Assembly (NCBI RefSeq): GCF_009363655.1 | Contig: NZ_CP045393.1 | Span: 3,162,001-3,226,000, forward strand | DNA: 64,000 nucleotides | DNA from: Roseovarius sp. THAF27 | Lineage (GTDB): Bacteria > Pseudomonadota > Alphaproteobacteria > Rhodobacterales > Rhodobacteraceae | Direction: 5' to 3' | In this document: piece after piece, positions 25,718 through 34,249 of the stretch | How the letters are laid out: each line of letters opens with the position of its first letter | How positions within the stretch are numbered: the stretch's first letter is position 1 | Notes under the pieces: model-generated | Database searches by the model: none | What the model was told of the DNA's origin: nothing | What the model saw: only the letters and a program-made list of their open reading frames with translations | Program-made: the position numbers and the translations under genes

Positions 25718-25984
25718 TCAGACCCGCAGTCCCGCCTTCAGTGCGGCGAAAACCTCGCCGTTGCGGCACATGATCGGGGTCGCGTCCACCGGGGCCGTCT
25801 GCGCCGCCATCCAGGCCTCGCAGCCATCCGGATCGGAACAGCCCGTGCACCGCAGAACCGCGTCGCACAGCGTTTCGGGATCCAGCTGACCGGCATAGAC
25901 CTCTTCTTCCAGGTCCAGTCCCAGCGTACCGGCCATGCGGTCCACAAGCTCGGTATGACGTCTGATCGTTTTCGTCTGCGGCAT
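25718..25984 (-). CDS. DUF6455 family small protein
   Basis: 88-aa protein with four Cys residues in CDAVLRCTGCSDPDGCEAW and one in IMCRNG, a pattern that could hold a metal or Fe-S cluster. It matches the DUF6455 family. The frame is open further upstream, but ATG 25984 (MPQTKTIRRH) is preceded by AGGAGG and suits the family length. It is convergent with the hemolysin III gene. Function unknown. Confidence 0.8.
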   Translation of the reverse strand: MPQTKTIRRHTELVDRMAGTLGLDLEEEVYAGQLDPETLCDAVLRCTGCSDPDGCEAWMAAQTAPVDATPIMCRNGEVFAALKAGLRV

Positions 25985-26096
25985 GGCGCCCTCCTGTCGC
26001 GTGGGTGCCACCTTCCCTGCCGGCGTCATTGCCGGGTGTCGGGACACCCTTGCCGCCAACACTGACCCAGCCCGCCTGAACGCGCCTTGATCTGCA

Positions 26097-26456
26097 TCAA
26101 GACTGTTCGAGCGCCTCCATGTAGGTGCTGACACAGTCCTGCACGTGCCGAAACCTGTCACCGCCCAGGTGCTTTCCGCCGAACCAGCGCGTGACCACGA
26201 TCACGTGCTCGCGCAGGTCGGCCCGTTCCAGCATCCGCACGATCACCATGCCGGCCCCGGCCTCGCCGTCGTCGGATTTCAGCGCGGTGCCCTCGCCATC
26301 CAGCATCGCCCAGGTGTTGTGCGTGGCCTTGGCGAATTTCTTGTCGCGCTTCAGTTCCTTGAGAAACGCGTCCACCGCCGCACGGTCCCGCGCCACGCCG
26401 CCCGACACGGCGTATTTCGACCCCCGGTCGGAAATCACGCCGGTCAGTTGCAGCAT
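26097..26456 (-). CDS. YigZ/IMPACT N-terminal domain protein
   Basis: 119-aa protein made only of the UPF0029/IMPACT N-terminal domain. The motif KATHNTWAM and the segment DDGEAGAGMVIVRMLE followed by VIVVTRWFGGKHLGGDRF are diagnostic. YigZ of E. coli is about 200 residues with an extra C-terminal domain that is absent here. It is 9 bases downstream of the M48 lipoprotein gene. Molecular role unclear; the family is linked to translation and proline peptide metabolism. Confidence 0.88.
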   Translation of the reverse strand: MLQLTGVISDRGSKYAVSGGVARDRAAVDAFLKELKRDKKFAKATHNTWAMLDGEGTALKSDDGEAGAGMVIVRMLERADLREHVIVVTRWFGGKHLGGDRFRHVQDCVSTYMEALEQS

Positions 26457-26465
26457 GACACCCCG

Positions 26466-27176
26466 TCAGAGTTGCGAGTTCACGCGGCGCACGGTCTCGA
26501 TCCGCTGCGCGTTGGGCGGGTGCGAGCCCAGGAAACGGTTGCCCGGATCGGGAATGCGGGTGAAATACTCCGCACCGCGCACCGGATTATAGCCCGATTT
26601 CTTGGCGATGATCGTGCCCAGCGCATCGGCCTCCAGCTCGAACTCCTTGGAATAGCTGCGCGCGCCCACGGACGCGCCCACATTGGTGGCTGCGTCCACC
26701 GCACCCGTGCCGGCACCGGCAATCGTCGCCAGACCCCCCAGCAGAATCGCGCCCGCCGCGGCGCTCTGCTGCTGGCGCGGGATGTGCCGTCGGATATGAT
26801 GCGACGCCTCATGCGCAAAGATGAAGGCCAGTTCGTCCTCGTTGCGCACATCCGCGATCAGCGACGCCGTAAAGGCCAGGATCGGGCGCCCGCTGCGGTC
26901 CAGCGTCTGGAACGCGTTGGGCGGACGACCGGGGCGATCATCCAGCACCACGTTGAAATCGCAGTTCACGTTGCCGCCACGCGCCCGGCATTCGCGCTCG
27001 GCCACCGGCTCGACCCGTGCCACAACCTGCCGGAACCGCGACAGTTGCGCCCCCGAGGGCGCTTTTACCGATTGTTGCTGCTGGCCGGTCGGCCGGGGCT
27101 GCGGCGCCTCGCCGCCCGTGGTGGTTACCTCGCAACCGGCCAGGAAAACCGCACAAATCAGAACCTTCCAACGCAT
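26466..27176 (-). CDS. M48 family metalloprotease lipoprotein
   Basis: 236-aa exported Zn protease. ATG 27176 gives a lipoprotein signal, MRWKVLICAVFLAGC, with lipobox LAGC at about 12-15; the frame is open upstream but would bury the signal. The catalytic motif is HEASHH (HExxH type, in FAHEASHHIRRH), with the third ligand in FELEADALG. A C-terminal HPPNAQRI segment is typical of M48C peptidases. It resembles the BepA/LoiP group of envelope quality-control proteases, without TPR repeats. Confidence 0.9.
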   Translation of the reverse strand: MRWKVLICAVFLAGCEVTTTGGEAPQPRPTGQQQQSVKAPSGAQLSRFRQVVARVEPVAERECRARGGNVNCDFNVVLDDRPGRPPNAFQTLDRSGRPILAFTASLIADVRNEDELAFIFAHEASHHIRRHIPRQQQSAAAGAILLGGLATIAGAGTGAVDAATNVGASVGARSYSKEFELEADALGTIIAKKSGYNPVRGAEYFTRIPDPGNRFLGSHPPNAQRIETVRRVNSQL

Positions 27177-27304
27177 CTGTCTCACCTGCAATTGCTCTCG
27201 TTGCCCTAGTTTTAGCAGGCTTTGCGGCGAGGGCCAGTCCCCCTCGTGCGCACGCGCGATGCAAAGCCGATTGCGCTCGGGCAACCATGCGTTACTGTGG
27301 CGCC

Positions 27305-27544
27305 ATGTTTTCGATAGAGCACGAATTCGACTCCACCGTTGTCACCCTCGTCGACGAGGGCAGCGTGCCCCTGCAGGAAGACATCACCATCAACGCGTTC
27401 GAGGAATGCGTGACCATCGAACAGCTCGATCCACGCACCGACCGGGTACAGAAAGTGACGCTGTCCATGACCCAGCTGCAGGATCTCGGCGCCGCATTGA
27501 ACCTGCCCGAAGGGGTCTACAGCCTGTCGCGCGGGAAGAAATAG
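27305..27544 (+). CDS. Hypothetical 79-aa acidic protein
   Basis: 79-aa protein (MFSIEHEFDSTVVTLVDEGS...), acidic and probably beta-rich, with one Cys (EECVTIEQL) and no signal or membrane segment. It is divergent from the M48 lipoprotein gene by 128 bases. No family is recognised; the start has no strong ribosome binding site, and compositional evidence alone supports it as a gene. Confidence 0.6.
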   Translation: MFSIEHEFDSTVVTLVDEGSVPLQEDITINAFEECVTIEQLDPRTDRVQKVTLSMTQLQDLGAALNLPEGVYSLSRGKK

Positions 27545-27866
27545 CCGCGTGATCGCCAGACCGCGGGATGGCGATGCGACGGTTTTTCTGCGCACTTTAT
27601 CCCAGCCATATCCGCACGACCTTCCATCGAATCGCCAACTTCTCTCAATCGCCAGCCCGTCCGGGCGGTCCCCCTTTCGGCGATTGCGTGCAATCGCCTT
27701 TCGGTCAGCGGGCGATCGCGCGGCGGCCTACGGCCTTGATCCCGCGCGGTGCAATCACCAAAGCCTCGCTATCGCATTGGCCTGACCGTCCCCGCCAAAA
27801 GGGTTGACGCCCGCACCGCGCCGCCCGACATATGCCCCAACAGATCAGACACGACGAAAGCCCCCC
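27545..27866. repeat. Intergenic region rich in GGCGAT/ATCGCC with a hairpin
   Basis: 322 bases without a credible gene. It contains at least seven GGCGAT or ATCGCC hexamers. Two of them form a near-perfect hairpin at 27679-27698 (GGCGATTGC / GCAATCGCC). GGCGATCGC at 27711-27719 is another palindrome. The short open frames here have no recognisable protein character. It must also hold the promoter of the nitroreductase gene, which was not located. Confidence 0.45.
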
Positions 27867-28445
27867 ATGCCCGATCCCAATCCCGCCGCGATGGAGTTCC
27901 TGCTGACGCGCCGCTCGCGCCCCGCCAAGACGCTGACCGGCCCGGCGCCCTCGCGCGATGAGCTGCTGCCGATCCTGCAGGCCGCCGCCCGCTCGCCCGA
28001 TCACGGCAAGCTCGAGCCGTGGCGCTTCATCGTGCTGGATCGTGCCGCCATGCCTCGCCTTGCCGCCCTCGCCCGCGACCGCGGCGCCGCCCTGGGCAAG
28101 TCGGAAGAGGACATCGCCAACGCCGCCAAGCAATACGAGGACGGCCAGCTTGCCGTCGCCGTGGTCGAGGTGCGCAAACCCTCCGACAAGATTCCCGCCA
28201 TCGAACAGACCTATTCGGCCGGCGCGGTGTGCCTCGCGCTCCTGAACGCCGCTCTGGCCTCGGGATGGGGCGCGAACTGGCTCACCGGCTGGGCCAGCCA
28301 TGACCGGGACTTCGTCGCCCAGGGCCTCGGCCTTGCCGACAATGAAAGCATCGCCGGCCTGGTCTTCCTCGGCACCGAAACCTCGGCCCCGCCGGACCGT
28401 CCGCGCCCGGATATCGACGCCATCACCACCTGGGTCACCGAATGA
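27867..28445 (+). CDS. Nitroreductase family protein (YdjA-like)
   Basis: 192-aa FMN-dependent nitroreductase-fold protein. The N-terminal MEFLLTRRSRPAKTLTGPAP and AARSPDHGKLEPWRFIV are typical of the YdjA/TdsD-like subgroup (FMN phosphate site RRS). The C-terminal half contains GWGANWLTGW and GLVFLGT. ATG 27867 fits the family start better than the upstream ATG at 27804. Its stop overlaps the start of the EI24 gene by 4 bases. The natural substrate is unknown. Confidence 0.9.
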   Translation: MPDPNPAAMEFLLTRRSRPAKTLTGPAPSRDELLPILQAAARSPDHGKLEPWRFIVLDRAAMPRLAALARDRGAALGKSEEDIANAAKQYEDGQLAVAVVEVRKPSDKIPAIEQTYSAGAVCLALLNAALASGWGANWLTGWASHDRDFVAQGLGLADNESIAGLVFLGTETSAPPDRPRPDIDAITTWVTE

Positions 28446-29137
28446 TCTTCACCGCCTTCTTCAAGGCCTTGGGGCAGTTGGGCGATCCGCGCTTCCGCAA
28501 GGTCTTCTGGCTGGGCGTGGCGCTGTCGTTCCTGCTGCTCGTCGCCGTCACCGCCGCCTTTCTGATGTTCATCCAGTGGGCCACCGGCGACACCACGACC
28601 CTGCCCATCATCGGCGAGGTCAACTGGATCGACGACCTGCTCGGCTGGTCCGGCTTCTTCCTGATGCTGTTGATGTCGGTCTTCCTGATGGTGCCGGTGG
28701 CGTCGGCCATCACCTCGCTCTTTCTCGACACGGTCGCCCAGGCGGTCGAGGACCGGCACTATCCCAACCTGCCCGCCGTCCCGCCAGTGCCCTTCTTCGA
28801 TGGGCTGAAGGACAGCGTCAACTTCCTCGGCGTCATCATCGCGGCCAACCTCCTGGCCTTCATTCTCTACGCCCTGTTCCCGCCCGCCACGCCCTTCATC
28901 TTCTGGGGCGTGAACGGCTACCTGCTGGGAATGGAGTATTTTCAGCTGGCCGCCATGCGCCGCGTCGGCCGCGCCAACGCCAAGGTGCTGCGCAAGGAAC
29001 ATCGCGGCACGATCTGGATGGCCGGCACCCTGATGGCGCTGCCCCTGTCGATCCCGCTGGTGAACCTCGTGATCCCGATCCTTGGGGCGGCAACTTTCAC
29101 CCATATCTATCACCGTATCGCCAAATCAGAGATCTGA
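28442..29137 (+). CDS. EI24/CysZ-like membrane protein
   Basis: 231-aa membrane protein of the EI24/CysZ family. Hydrophobic segments occur at about 22-45, 65-95, 125-150 and 195-225, with ALSFLLLVAVTAAFLMF the first. CysZ transports sulfate in enterobacteria; with no sulfate assimilation genes nearby the function here is open. Its ATG overlaps the nitroreductase stop (ATGA). The 3' end overlaps the RND transporter gene tail-to-tail by 28 bases. Confidence 0.85.
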   Translation: MIFTAFFKALGQLGDPRFRKVFWLGVALSFLLLVAVTAAFLMFIQWATGDTTTLPIIGEVNWIDDLLGWSGFFLMLLMSVFLMVPVASAITSLFLDTVAQAVEDRHYPNLPAVPPVPFFDGLKDSVNFLGVIIAANLLAFILYALFPPATPFIFWGVNGYLLGMEYFQLAAMRRVGRANAKVLRKEHRGTIWMAGTLMALPLSIPLVNLVIPILGAATFTHIYHRIAKSEI

Positions 29138-32100
29138 GTCGCCCCGCCGCTACTCCGCCGGCTGCGCGCCCGCACCCTCCGGCGCATCTTCCTTTCCCGG
29201 TCCTTCTGCAACAGGTCATACAGCACCGGCGTCAGGAACAGCGTCAGCACCGAGGCCGACATGAACCCGCCGATGATCACGATCCCGATGGAGAACCGGC
29301 TCGCCGCCCCCGCGCCGGTGGACAGCACCAGCGGCACCGCGCCCAGTACGGTCGACATTACCGTCATCAGGATCGGGCGCAACCGCACCGCAGACGCCTC
29401 GATCACCGCATCGCGCACGTTGCGGCCCTCTTCCCGCAACTGATTGGCAAACTCCACGATCAGGATGCCGTTCTTGGCCATCAGCCCGATCAGCATCACC
29501 ATCCCCACCTGCGTGTAGATGTTGATCGCCTCGCCCAGCGCGAACAGCGTTATCAGCGCCCCTGCCACGGCCAGCGGCACCGACAGCAGGATCACCACCG
29601 GCTGAATAAAGCTTTCGAACTGCGCCGCCAGAACCAGGAACACGATCAAGAGCGCCAGCGCGAATGTCAGCGCGATACCTCCCGACGTCTCCTGATAGCT
29701 TTCGGCCTGCCCGGAATAGCTGATCTGCATGGCCGAGGGCATGTCCTCGGCAATCTGCTCGACCGTCGCGATGGCCGAGCCGAGGTCCACGCCCTCCACC
29801 AGCGACGCGCTGATCTCGACCGAGGGCTGCCGATTATACCGATTGTAAGCCCGCACCGACGCGCGCCGTTCCAGCGTCACCAGACCATCCAGTGGCACCA
29901 GTGCGCCAGTCTCGGTCCGCACGTTCACACCCGTCAGATCCGCGGTGTTGGTCCGCCGATCGTCCGGCGCCTGCAAGATCACCGGGTACTGCCGGTCGCG
30001 CGAGATGAATTCCGTCACCTCCGCCGAGGCAAAGAATGTGCGCACCGCGTCCGAGATATCCCGCGCCTCGACCCCGATCTGCCGCGCCATGGCCCGGTTC
30101 ACGCTGATGTCGAAGCCCGGCGTGTTGATCTCGTAATCCCGCCGCACCCCGGTCAAGTCGGGGCTGGCGCGCATCGCTTCTTCCATCTGGCGCGAAAACT
30201 CGGCGGCATCCTCGAAACTCGGCCCTGTGACGATTACCTCCAACCCCGAGCCACTGCCCGCATCAAGCCCCGAGGGCGCGAAGGCACGCACGCTGGCGCG
30301 GGTGATCTTGGCGAACTCGGGCCGCAGCTCGTTCAGCACGTCGCGCGGCCCCATCTCTCGGTCGCCCCACGGCGACATCACCGCCACCACGAACGCCCGC
30401 CCCGCCTCGCCGTACTGCCCGACGATGGCAATGGTGTCCTCCACCACGCCGTCTTCGCGGTAAGGCGCGATCAGGTCCTCGACCTGGCTCACCGCATTGT
30501 CGGTCAGCGGCAGGGCCGATCCCGGCGGTGCCTGGATCGAGACAAAGAATATGCCCCGGTCCGATGCCGGCGTCAGCTGCGACGGCAATTGCTGGTAGAG
30601 CGTCCAGGACATCCCCGTCAGCACCGCCGCAATCGCCAGCACCACCAGCGGCGCCCGGATCGCCCGCGTCAACAGCTTGCGATAGCCCTCCGATGTGCTT
30701 TTCGTCACCCGCTTCACGGCCCGCGCGAACCAGCTGTCGTTCATACCCTTCTTCAGCAATTTGCTGGCAATCACCGGGCACAGCGTCAGCGCCACGAAGG
30801 TCGACAGCGCAACGGCGATGGCCAGCGTCACGCCGAACTCGCGGAACAGCTTGCCCAGCTCGCCTTCCAGCAGCGACAGCGGCACGAAGACCGAGATCAG
30901 CACCGCCGAGGTCGACACCACGGCAAAGAACACCTGGTTCGCGCCCGTGCGTGCCGCTTGCCTGGGGTCCTCGCCCTCCTCGACCTTGCGCTCGATATTC
31001 TCCAGCACCACGATGGCGTCATCGACCACCAGCCCGATGGCCAGGATCAGCGCGAAGAGCGTCAGGATGTTGATCGAAAACCCGGCCAGAGCGATCCCCG
31101 CACAGGCGCCCAACAGCGCGATGGGGATGGTCACGGCGGGTATCACTGTCGTGCGGATAGAGGTCAGGAACACGTAGATCACCGCCACCACGATCCCCAC
31201 GGCGATGGCCAGCGTTGTCAGAACCTGCCGGATCGAATTCTCGATGAAATCAGCGTCGTCCGACGTGATCTGCAATTTCGTCCCACCCGGCAGGTCCGCC
31301 GCGATCCGCTCCACTTCCTCGCTGACCGCGGCCGAGATCGACAGCGTATTGGCCGAGGATTGCCGCAACACGCCCAGCCCCAGCGCCGTCTCGCCATTGG
31401 CCCGGAATTCGCTGTCGTCGCTTTCGACCCCCAGCTCGATCCGCGTCACGTCGCCCAACAGGACCCGGCCATTCTCGTCCGACCGCACGATCAGATCCTC
31501 GAATTCCTCCACGCTCGACAGCCGCGTCTCGGTGCGCAACAGGTACGTCCGCGCCTCGTTCTCGATCGTGCCCGCCGGCAGTTCCAGGTTGTTGGCCCGC
31601 AGCGCATCGGCAATCTCGTTCGCGGTCACGCCCCGGGCCGCCATCGCCTCGGGGTCCAGCCAGACGCGCATCGCATAGGCCCGGTCGCCGTAGATCTGCA
31701 CCGCCGCCACGCCGCTCAGTGTTTCCAGCCGGTCGGTGATAAAACGGTCGGCGTAATCCGTCAGCTCCGAGGCCGACAGGGTCTCGGACGTCAGCGTCAT
31801 CCACAGGATCGGGTCACCCTGGCTGTCGTTCTTTTCCACCTGCGGCTCTTCGGCCTCTTCCGGCAGGTCTCCCGCCACGCCTTCGACCGCCGCGCGAACA
31901 TCCGCAGCCGCCTGGTCGATATCCCGCCCTTGCCGGAACGTGATGACCGTGCGCAACCCGCCCAGCTCGGATTCGGTGTTCATGCTGTCGATGCCCGACA
32001 CGGTCGACAGCGCGCCTTCGATGACTGTGGCCAATTCGCTGTCCACCACGCCGGGACCGGCCCCGATATAGGGCACGCTGACCGTGACCTCGGCCGTGGT

Positions 32101-32220
32101 GGTGTCGGGCAATTCCCGCACTGGCATCCGGGTCAGCCCGGCAATGCCCACCACGATGATCAGGATCGACATGACCGTGGCCAGCACGGGCCGCTTGATG
32201 CACAGGTCAGGCAGCGTCAT
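29110..32220 (-). CDS. RND efflux transporter permease
   Basis: 1036-aa inner-membrane pump of the HAE1/AcrB-MexF type with 12 transmembrane helices in two repeats. It starts MTLPDLCIKRPVLATVMSIL. The central helices contain the proton-relay acidic pair in LALAIGLVVDDAIVV-like sequence (here LILAIGLVVDDAIVVLEN). Porter domains lie between helices 1-2 and 7-8. The C-terminus is short and basic. Its ATG overlaps the stop of the adaptor gene (ATGA), so the pair is an operon. No outer-membrane TolC-type gene is adjacent. Substrates cannot be predicted. Confidence 0.95.
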   Translation of the reverse strand: MTLPDLCIKRPVLATVMSILIIVVGIAGLTRMPVRELPDTTTAEVTVSVPYIGAGPGVVDSELATVIEGALSTVSGIDSMNTESELGGLRTVITFRQGRDIDQAAADVRAAVEGVAGDLPEEAEEPQVEKNDSQGDPILWMTLTSETLSASELTDYADRFITDRLETLSGVAAVQIYGDRAYAMRVWLDPEAMAARGVTANEIADALRANNLELPAGTIENEARTYLLRTETRLSSVEEFEDLIVRSDENGRVLLGDVTRIELGVESDDSEFRANGETALGLGVLRQSSANTLSISAAVSEEVERIAADLPGGTKLQITSDDADFIENSIRQVLTTLAIAVGIVVAVIYVFLTSIRTTVIPAVTIPIALLGACAGIALAGFSINILTLFALILAIGLVVDDAIVVLENIERKVEEGEDPRQAARTGANQVFFAVVSTSAVLISVFVPLSLLEGELGKLFREFGVTLAIAVALSTFVALTLCPVIASKLLKKGMNDSWFARAVKRVTKSTSEGYRKLLTRAIRAPLVVLAIAAVLTGMSWTLYQQLPSQLTPASDRGIFFVSIQAPPGSALPLTDNAVSQVEDLIAPYREDGVVEDTIAIVGQYGEAGRAFVVAVMSPWGDREMGPRDVLNELRPEFAKITRASVRAFAPSGLDAGSGSGLEVIVTGPSFEDAAEFSRQMEEAMRASPDLTGVRRDYEINTPGFDISVNRAMARQIGVEARDISDAVRTFFASAEVTEFISRDRQYPVILQAPDDRRTNTADLTGVNVRTETGALVPLDGLVTLERRASVRAYNRYNRQPSVEISASLVEGVDLGSAIATVEQIAEDMPSAMQISYSGQAESYQETSGGIALTFALALLIVFLVLAAQFESFIQPVVILLSVPLAVAGALITLFALGEAINIYTQVGMVMLIGLMAKNGILIVEFANQLREEGRNVRDAVIEASAVRLRPILMTVMSTVLGAVPLVLSTGAGAASRFSIGIVIIGGFMSASVLTLFLTPVLYDLLQKDRERKMRRRVRARSRRSSGGATQISDLAIR

Positions 32221-33335
32221 TGGGTGGCGCCCTCCGCGCCGTCGCCCTGCGCCGCCTCGTCTTCCTGCTGGTCCACATCCTCGACCACCTCGACCGAGGC
32301 CCCGTCCGTCAGGTTGTCCCAGCCCGCAACGACAACGCGGTCGTCCAGTTCCAGCCCCTCGCGCACCTCCGTCATCGCGCCCAGCGACTGCCCCGGCTCG
32401 ATCTCGGTGCGCACGGCGGCCCCGTCCGCGACAGTGTAGACATAACTCGCCAACCCCTCGCTGATGATCGCGTCATCGGCAATCGCAAGCCCCTCATAGG
32501 TGTCCAGTACGATCTCGGCATCGGCGAACATGCCGCCCACCAGGCGTCCGTCGGCATTGTCGATCTCGGCCCGGATGTTGAAGCTGCGCGTCTCCAGGTT
32601 CACTTCCGGCGCGCGCACCGTCACTTCGCCGTCGAATTCCGCATCCGGATAGGCCGGAGTATGCACGTTGACCGCCTGCCCCACCCCGATCTGGTCGAAA
32701 TACCGCTCGGGCAGCGACACCGTCAGCTCCATCGTCGAGATGTCCGACAACCGCGTCACGGCCATGCCCTCGCCCAGGAACGTGCCCGTCTCGATGTCGA
32801 TCAGCCCCAGGATCCCGTCGAAGGGCGCCACCAGCGTCCGGTCTTCCAGGTCGGCGCGCGCCATCATCAGCGCGGCCTCGGCCCGGCGATAGGCCGCCCG
32901 CGCCTCTTCCAGCCGCGCCTCGGCGGCGGCGTTGCTGTCGGTCAGTTCCTCGACCCGGCGAAATTCGTCTTCCGCCTCGGCAAAGGTCGCTTCGGCCTCG
33001 GCCAGCGCCGCGCGGGCCGCGCGGTCGTCCAGCTGCACGATAATCTCGCCTTTGGCGACTTCCTCCCCGGAGGAGACCGGCACGCCCGTCACTCGCCCCG
33101 CCGCCGCAGGGACCAGTTCGACCGAGCGCACCGGAATAAGCGTGCCGACCCCGCTCACCCGGTCCTCGATCTGCCGCGTCTCAGCCCGGGTCAGTTCCAC
33201 GCGCATGGCGGGCGGCGCCGACGCGGCCTCGCCCGATCCGCCTTGCGACAGGATCTGCTGCGTGCCCCAAAGCCCCGCAGCCGCACAGGCGGCCACGACG
33301 CAAAGACCGATCAAGACCCTGAAAACCTTACCCAA
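32217..33335 (-). CDS. RND efflux periplasmic adaptor (membrane fusion protein)
   Basis: 372-aa HlyD/AcrA-type adaptor. An N-terminal anchor helix (about 4-24) is followed by biotinyl-lipoyl halves, a coiled-coil hairpin (about 105-165, alanine/glutamate-rich) and beta-barrel and membrane-proximal domains. The C-terminal tail is acidic and Gln-rich. A TTG start at 33335 is chosen because GGAGG lies 8 bases upstream and the anchor helix then begins at once; an ATG at 33449 would add 38 residues with no adaptor similarity. Co-transcribed with the RND pump. Confidence 0.9.
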   Translation of the reverse strand: MGKVFRVLIGLCVVAACAAAGLWGTQQILSQGGSGEAASAPPAMRVELTRAETRQIEDRVSGVGTLIPVRSVELVPAAAGRVTGVPVSSGEEVAKGEIIVQLDDRAARAALAEAEATFAEAEDEFRRVEELTDSNAAAEARLEEARAAYRRAEAALMMARADLEDRTLVAPFDGILGLIDIETGTFLGEGMAVTRLSDISTMELTVSLPERYFDQIGVGQAVNVHTPAYPDAEFDGEVTVRAPEVNLETRSFNIRAEIDNADGRLVGGMFADAEIVLDTYEGLAIADDAIISEGLASYVYTVADGAAVRTEIEPGQSLGAMTEVREGLELDDRVVVAGWDNLTDGASVEVVEDVDQQEDEAAQGDGAEGATQ

Positions 33336-33512
33336 ATCAACTACCTCCAAGCGGTCACACGCCGATACAGGGCACCGTGCCAAAGCACGAGACCGTCTGA
33401 TCGGGTTAGTTTGCCGAAATAGGGCAGCCCGCCCCAAGGAACAGGCCACGGGTCACTCGGTCACGGTGGAATGCGGCCGCCATGGCATCACAAAACCGCG
33501 AGGTGCCGCCTG

Positions 33513-33537
33513 CGTAGGGTGGGCGAAAGCCCACGCG
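33513..33537 (+). repeat. CGTAGGGTGGG hairpin repeat, copy 1
   Basis: CGTAGGGTGGGCGAAAGCCCACGCG, with stem GTGGGC/GCCCAC and loop GAAA at 33519-33534. The same CGTAGGG-hairpin-CGCG layout recurs at 41379-41402 and 48472-48496. It lies between the RND operon and the XRE-cupin gene. Confidence 0.7.
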
Positions 33538-33558
33538 CCGACCCTATGCACATCGGCA

Positions 33559-34182
33559 TCACCCCAGCGATGTCACCCACAGGATCGTCGCATCCTCGTC
33601 GCTTACCGACACCACGTTATGGCCCATCGTGGCGTCGTAATAGGCGCTATCGCCCCGGCGCATCTCGATCGGCTCGTAGAACTCGGTGTAGAGCCGGACA
33701 ACCCCGGTCAGGACATACATGAACTCCTCGCCGTCATGGCGCACCCAGCCGTCGAACTCCTCGACCGACCGGGCCCGGATGCGGGCGCGATAGGGCAGCA
33801 TCCGCTTCTTCAGCAAAGCCTCGCCCAACAGCTCATGCTCATAGGTCGTGGTGGCCTGCGCCGTGCCCTGCCCGGCCCGCGTCACCGCCATCCGGCCGCT
33901 CACCTGTTCGCGCTGCGGCGGCGTGAAGAGCTGCGGAATGGAAATCTCCAACCCCACCGCCAGCTTTTTCAAGGCATCGTAAGTGGGCGACATCACCCCG
34001 TTCTCGATCTTCGACAGGGTGGACCGCGCCAGCCCCGCCTGCCGGGCCGCCTGTTCCAGCGTCCAGCCCCGCGACTTGCGCAAATCGCGCACCCGTTCGG
34101 CAAGGTTCAGCGGCTGGGCCGCTTCCTCTTCCCCGCTTTCGCGGGCCAGCCTGATCAAGCTCACGGGCGATCTGTCTTCCAT
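33559..34182 (-). CDS. XRE-cupin transcriptional regulator
   Basis: 207-aa regulator. A lambda-repressor-type helix-turn-helix (about 26-82: LAERVRDLRKSRGWTLEQAA, then LARSTLSKIENG) is followed by a C-terminal cupin_2 domain (about 130-205, HDGEEFMYVLTG and RRGDSAYYD). Regulators of this design (PuuR/SutR-like) usually sense a small molecule in the cupin and control the adjacent gene. It is divergent from the acyl-CoA synthetase gene, the likely target. The 67-base gap between the starts contains a CCGCCA...TGGCGG inverted repeat. Confidence 0.92.
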   Translation of the reverse strand: MEDRSPVSLIRLARESGEEEAAQPLNLAERVRDLRKSRGWTLEQAARQAGLARSTLSKIENGVMSPTYDALKKLAVGLEISIPQLFTPPQREQVSGRMAVTRAGQGTAQATTTYEHELLGEALLKKRMLPYRARIRARSVEEFDGWVRHDGEEFMYVLTGVVRLYTEFYEPIEMRRGDSAYYDATMGHNVVSVSDEDATILWVTSLG

Positions 34183-34202
34183 GTCCTACGCTATACGCAG
34201 CG

Positions 34203-34232
34203 CCGCCATGGCTTGCAACTTCGCCGTGGCGG
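34203..34232. promoter_or_regulatory. Possible operator between XRE-cupin and acyl-CoA synthetase genes
   Basis: CCGCCA and TGGCGG form a 6-bp inverted repeat with an 18-base spacer in the short divergent gap. It is a candidate site for the XRE-cupin regulator, but in GC-rich DNA such a short repeat could be chance. Confidence 0.25.
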
Positions 34233-34249
34233 TCCTAATCCTCCGCTCC

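Noticed and set aside
28300..32439. A 1379-codon open frame on the plus strand opposite the RND pump genes
   Set aside because: It is antisense to two well-recognised genes, has His/Arg/Gln/Pro-rich composition typical of the complementary frame in GC-rich DNA, and no protein motifs.
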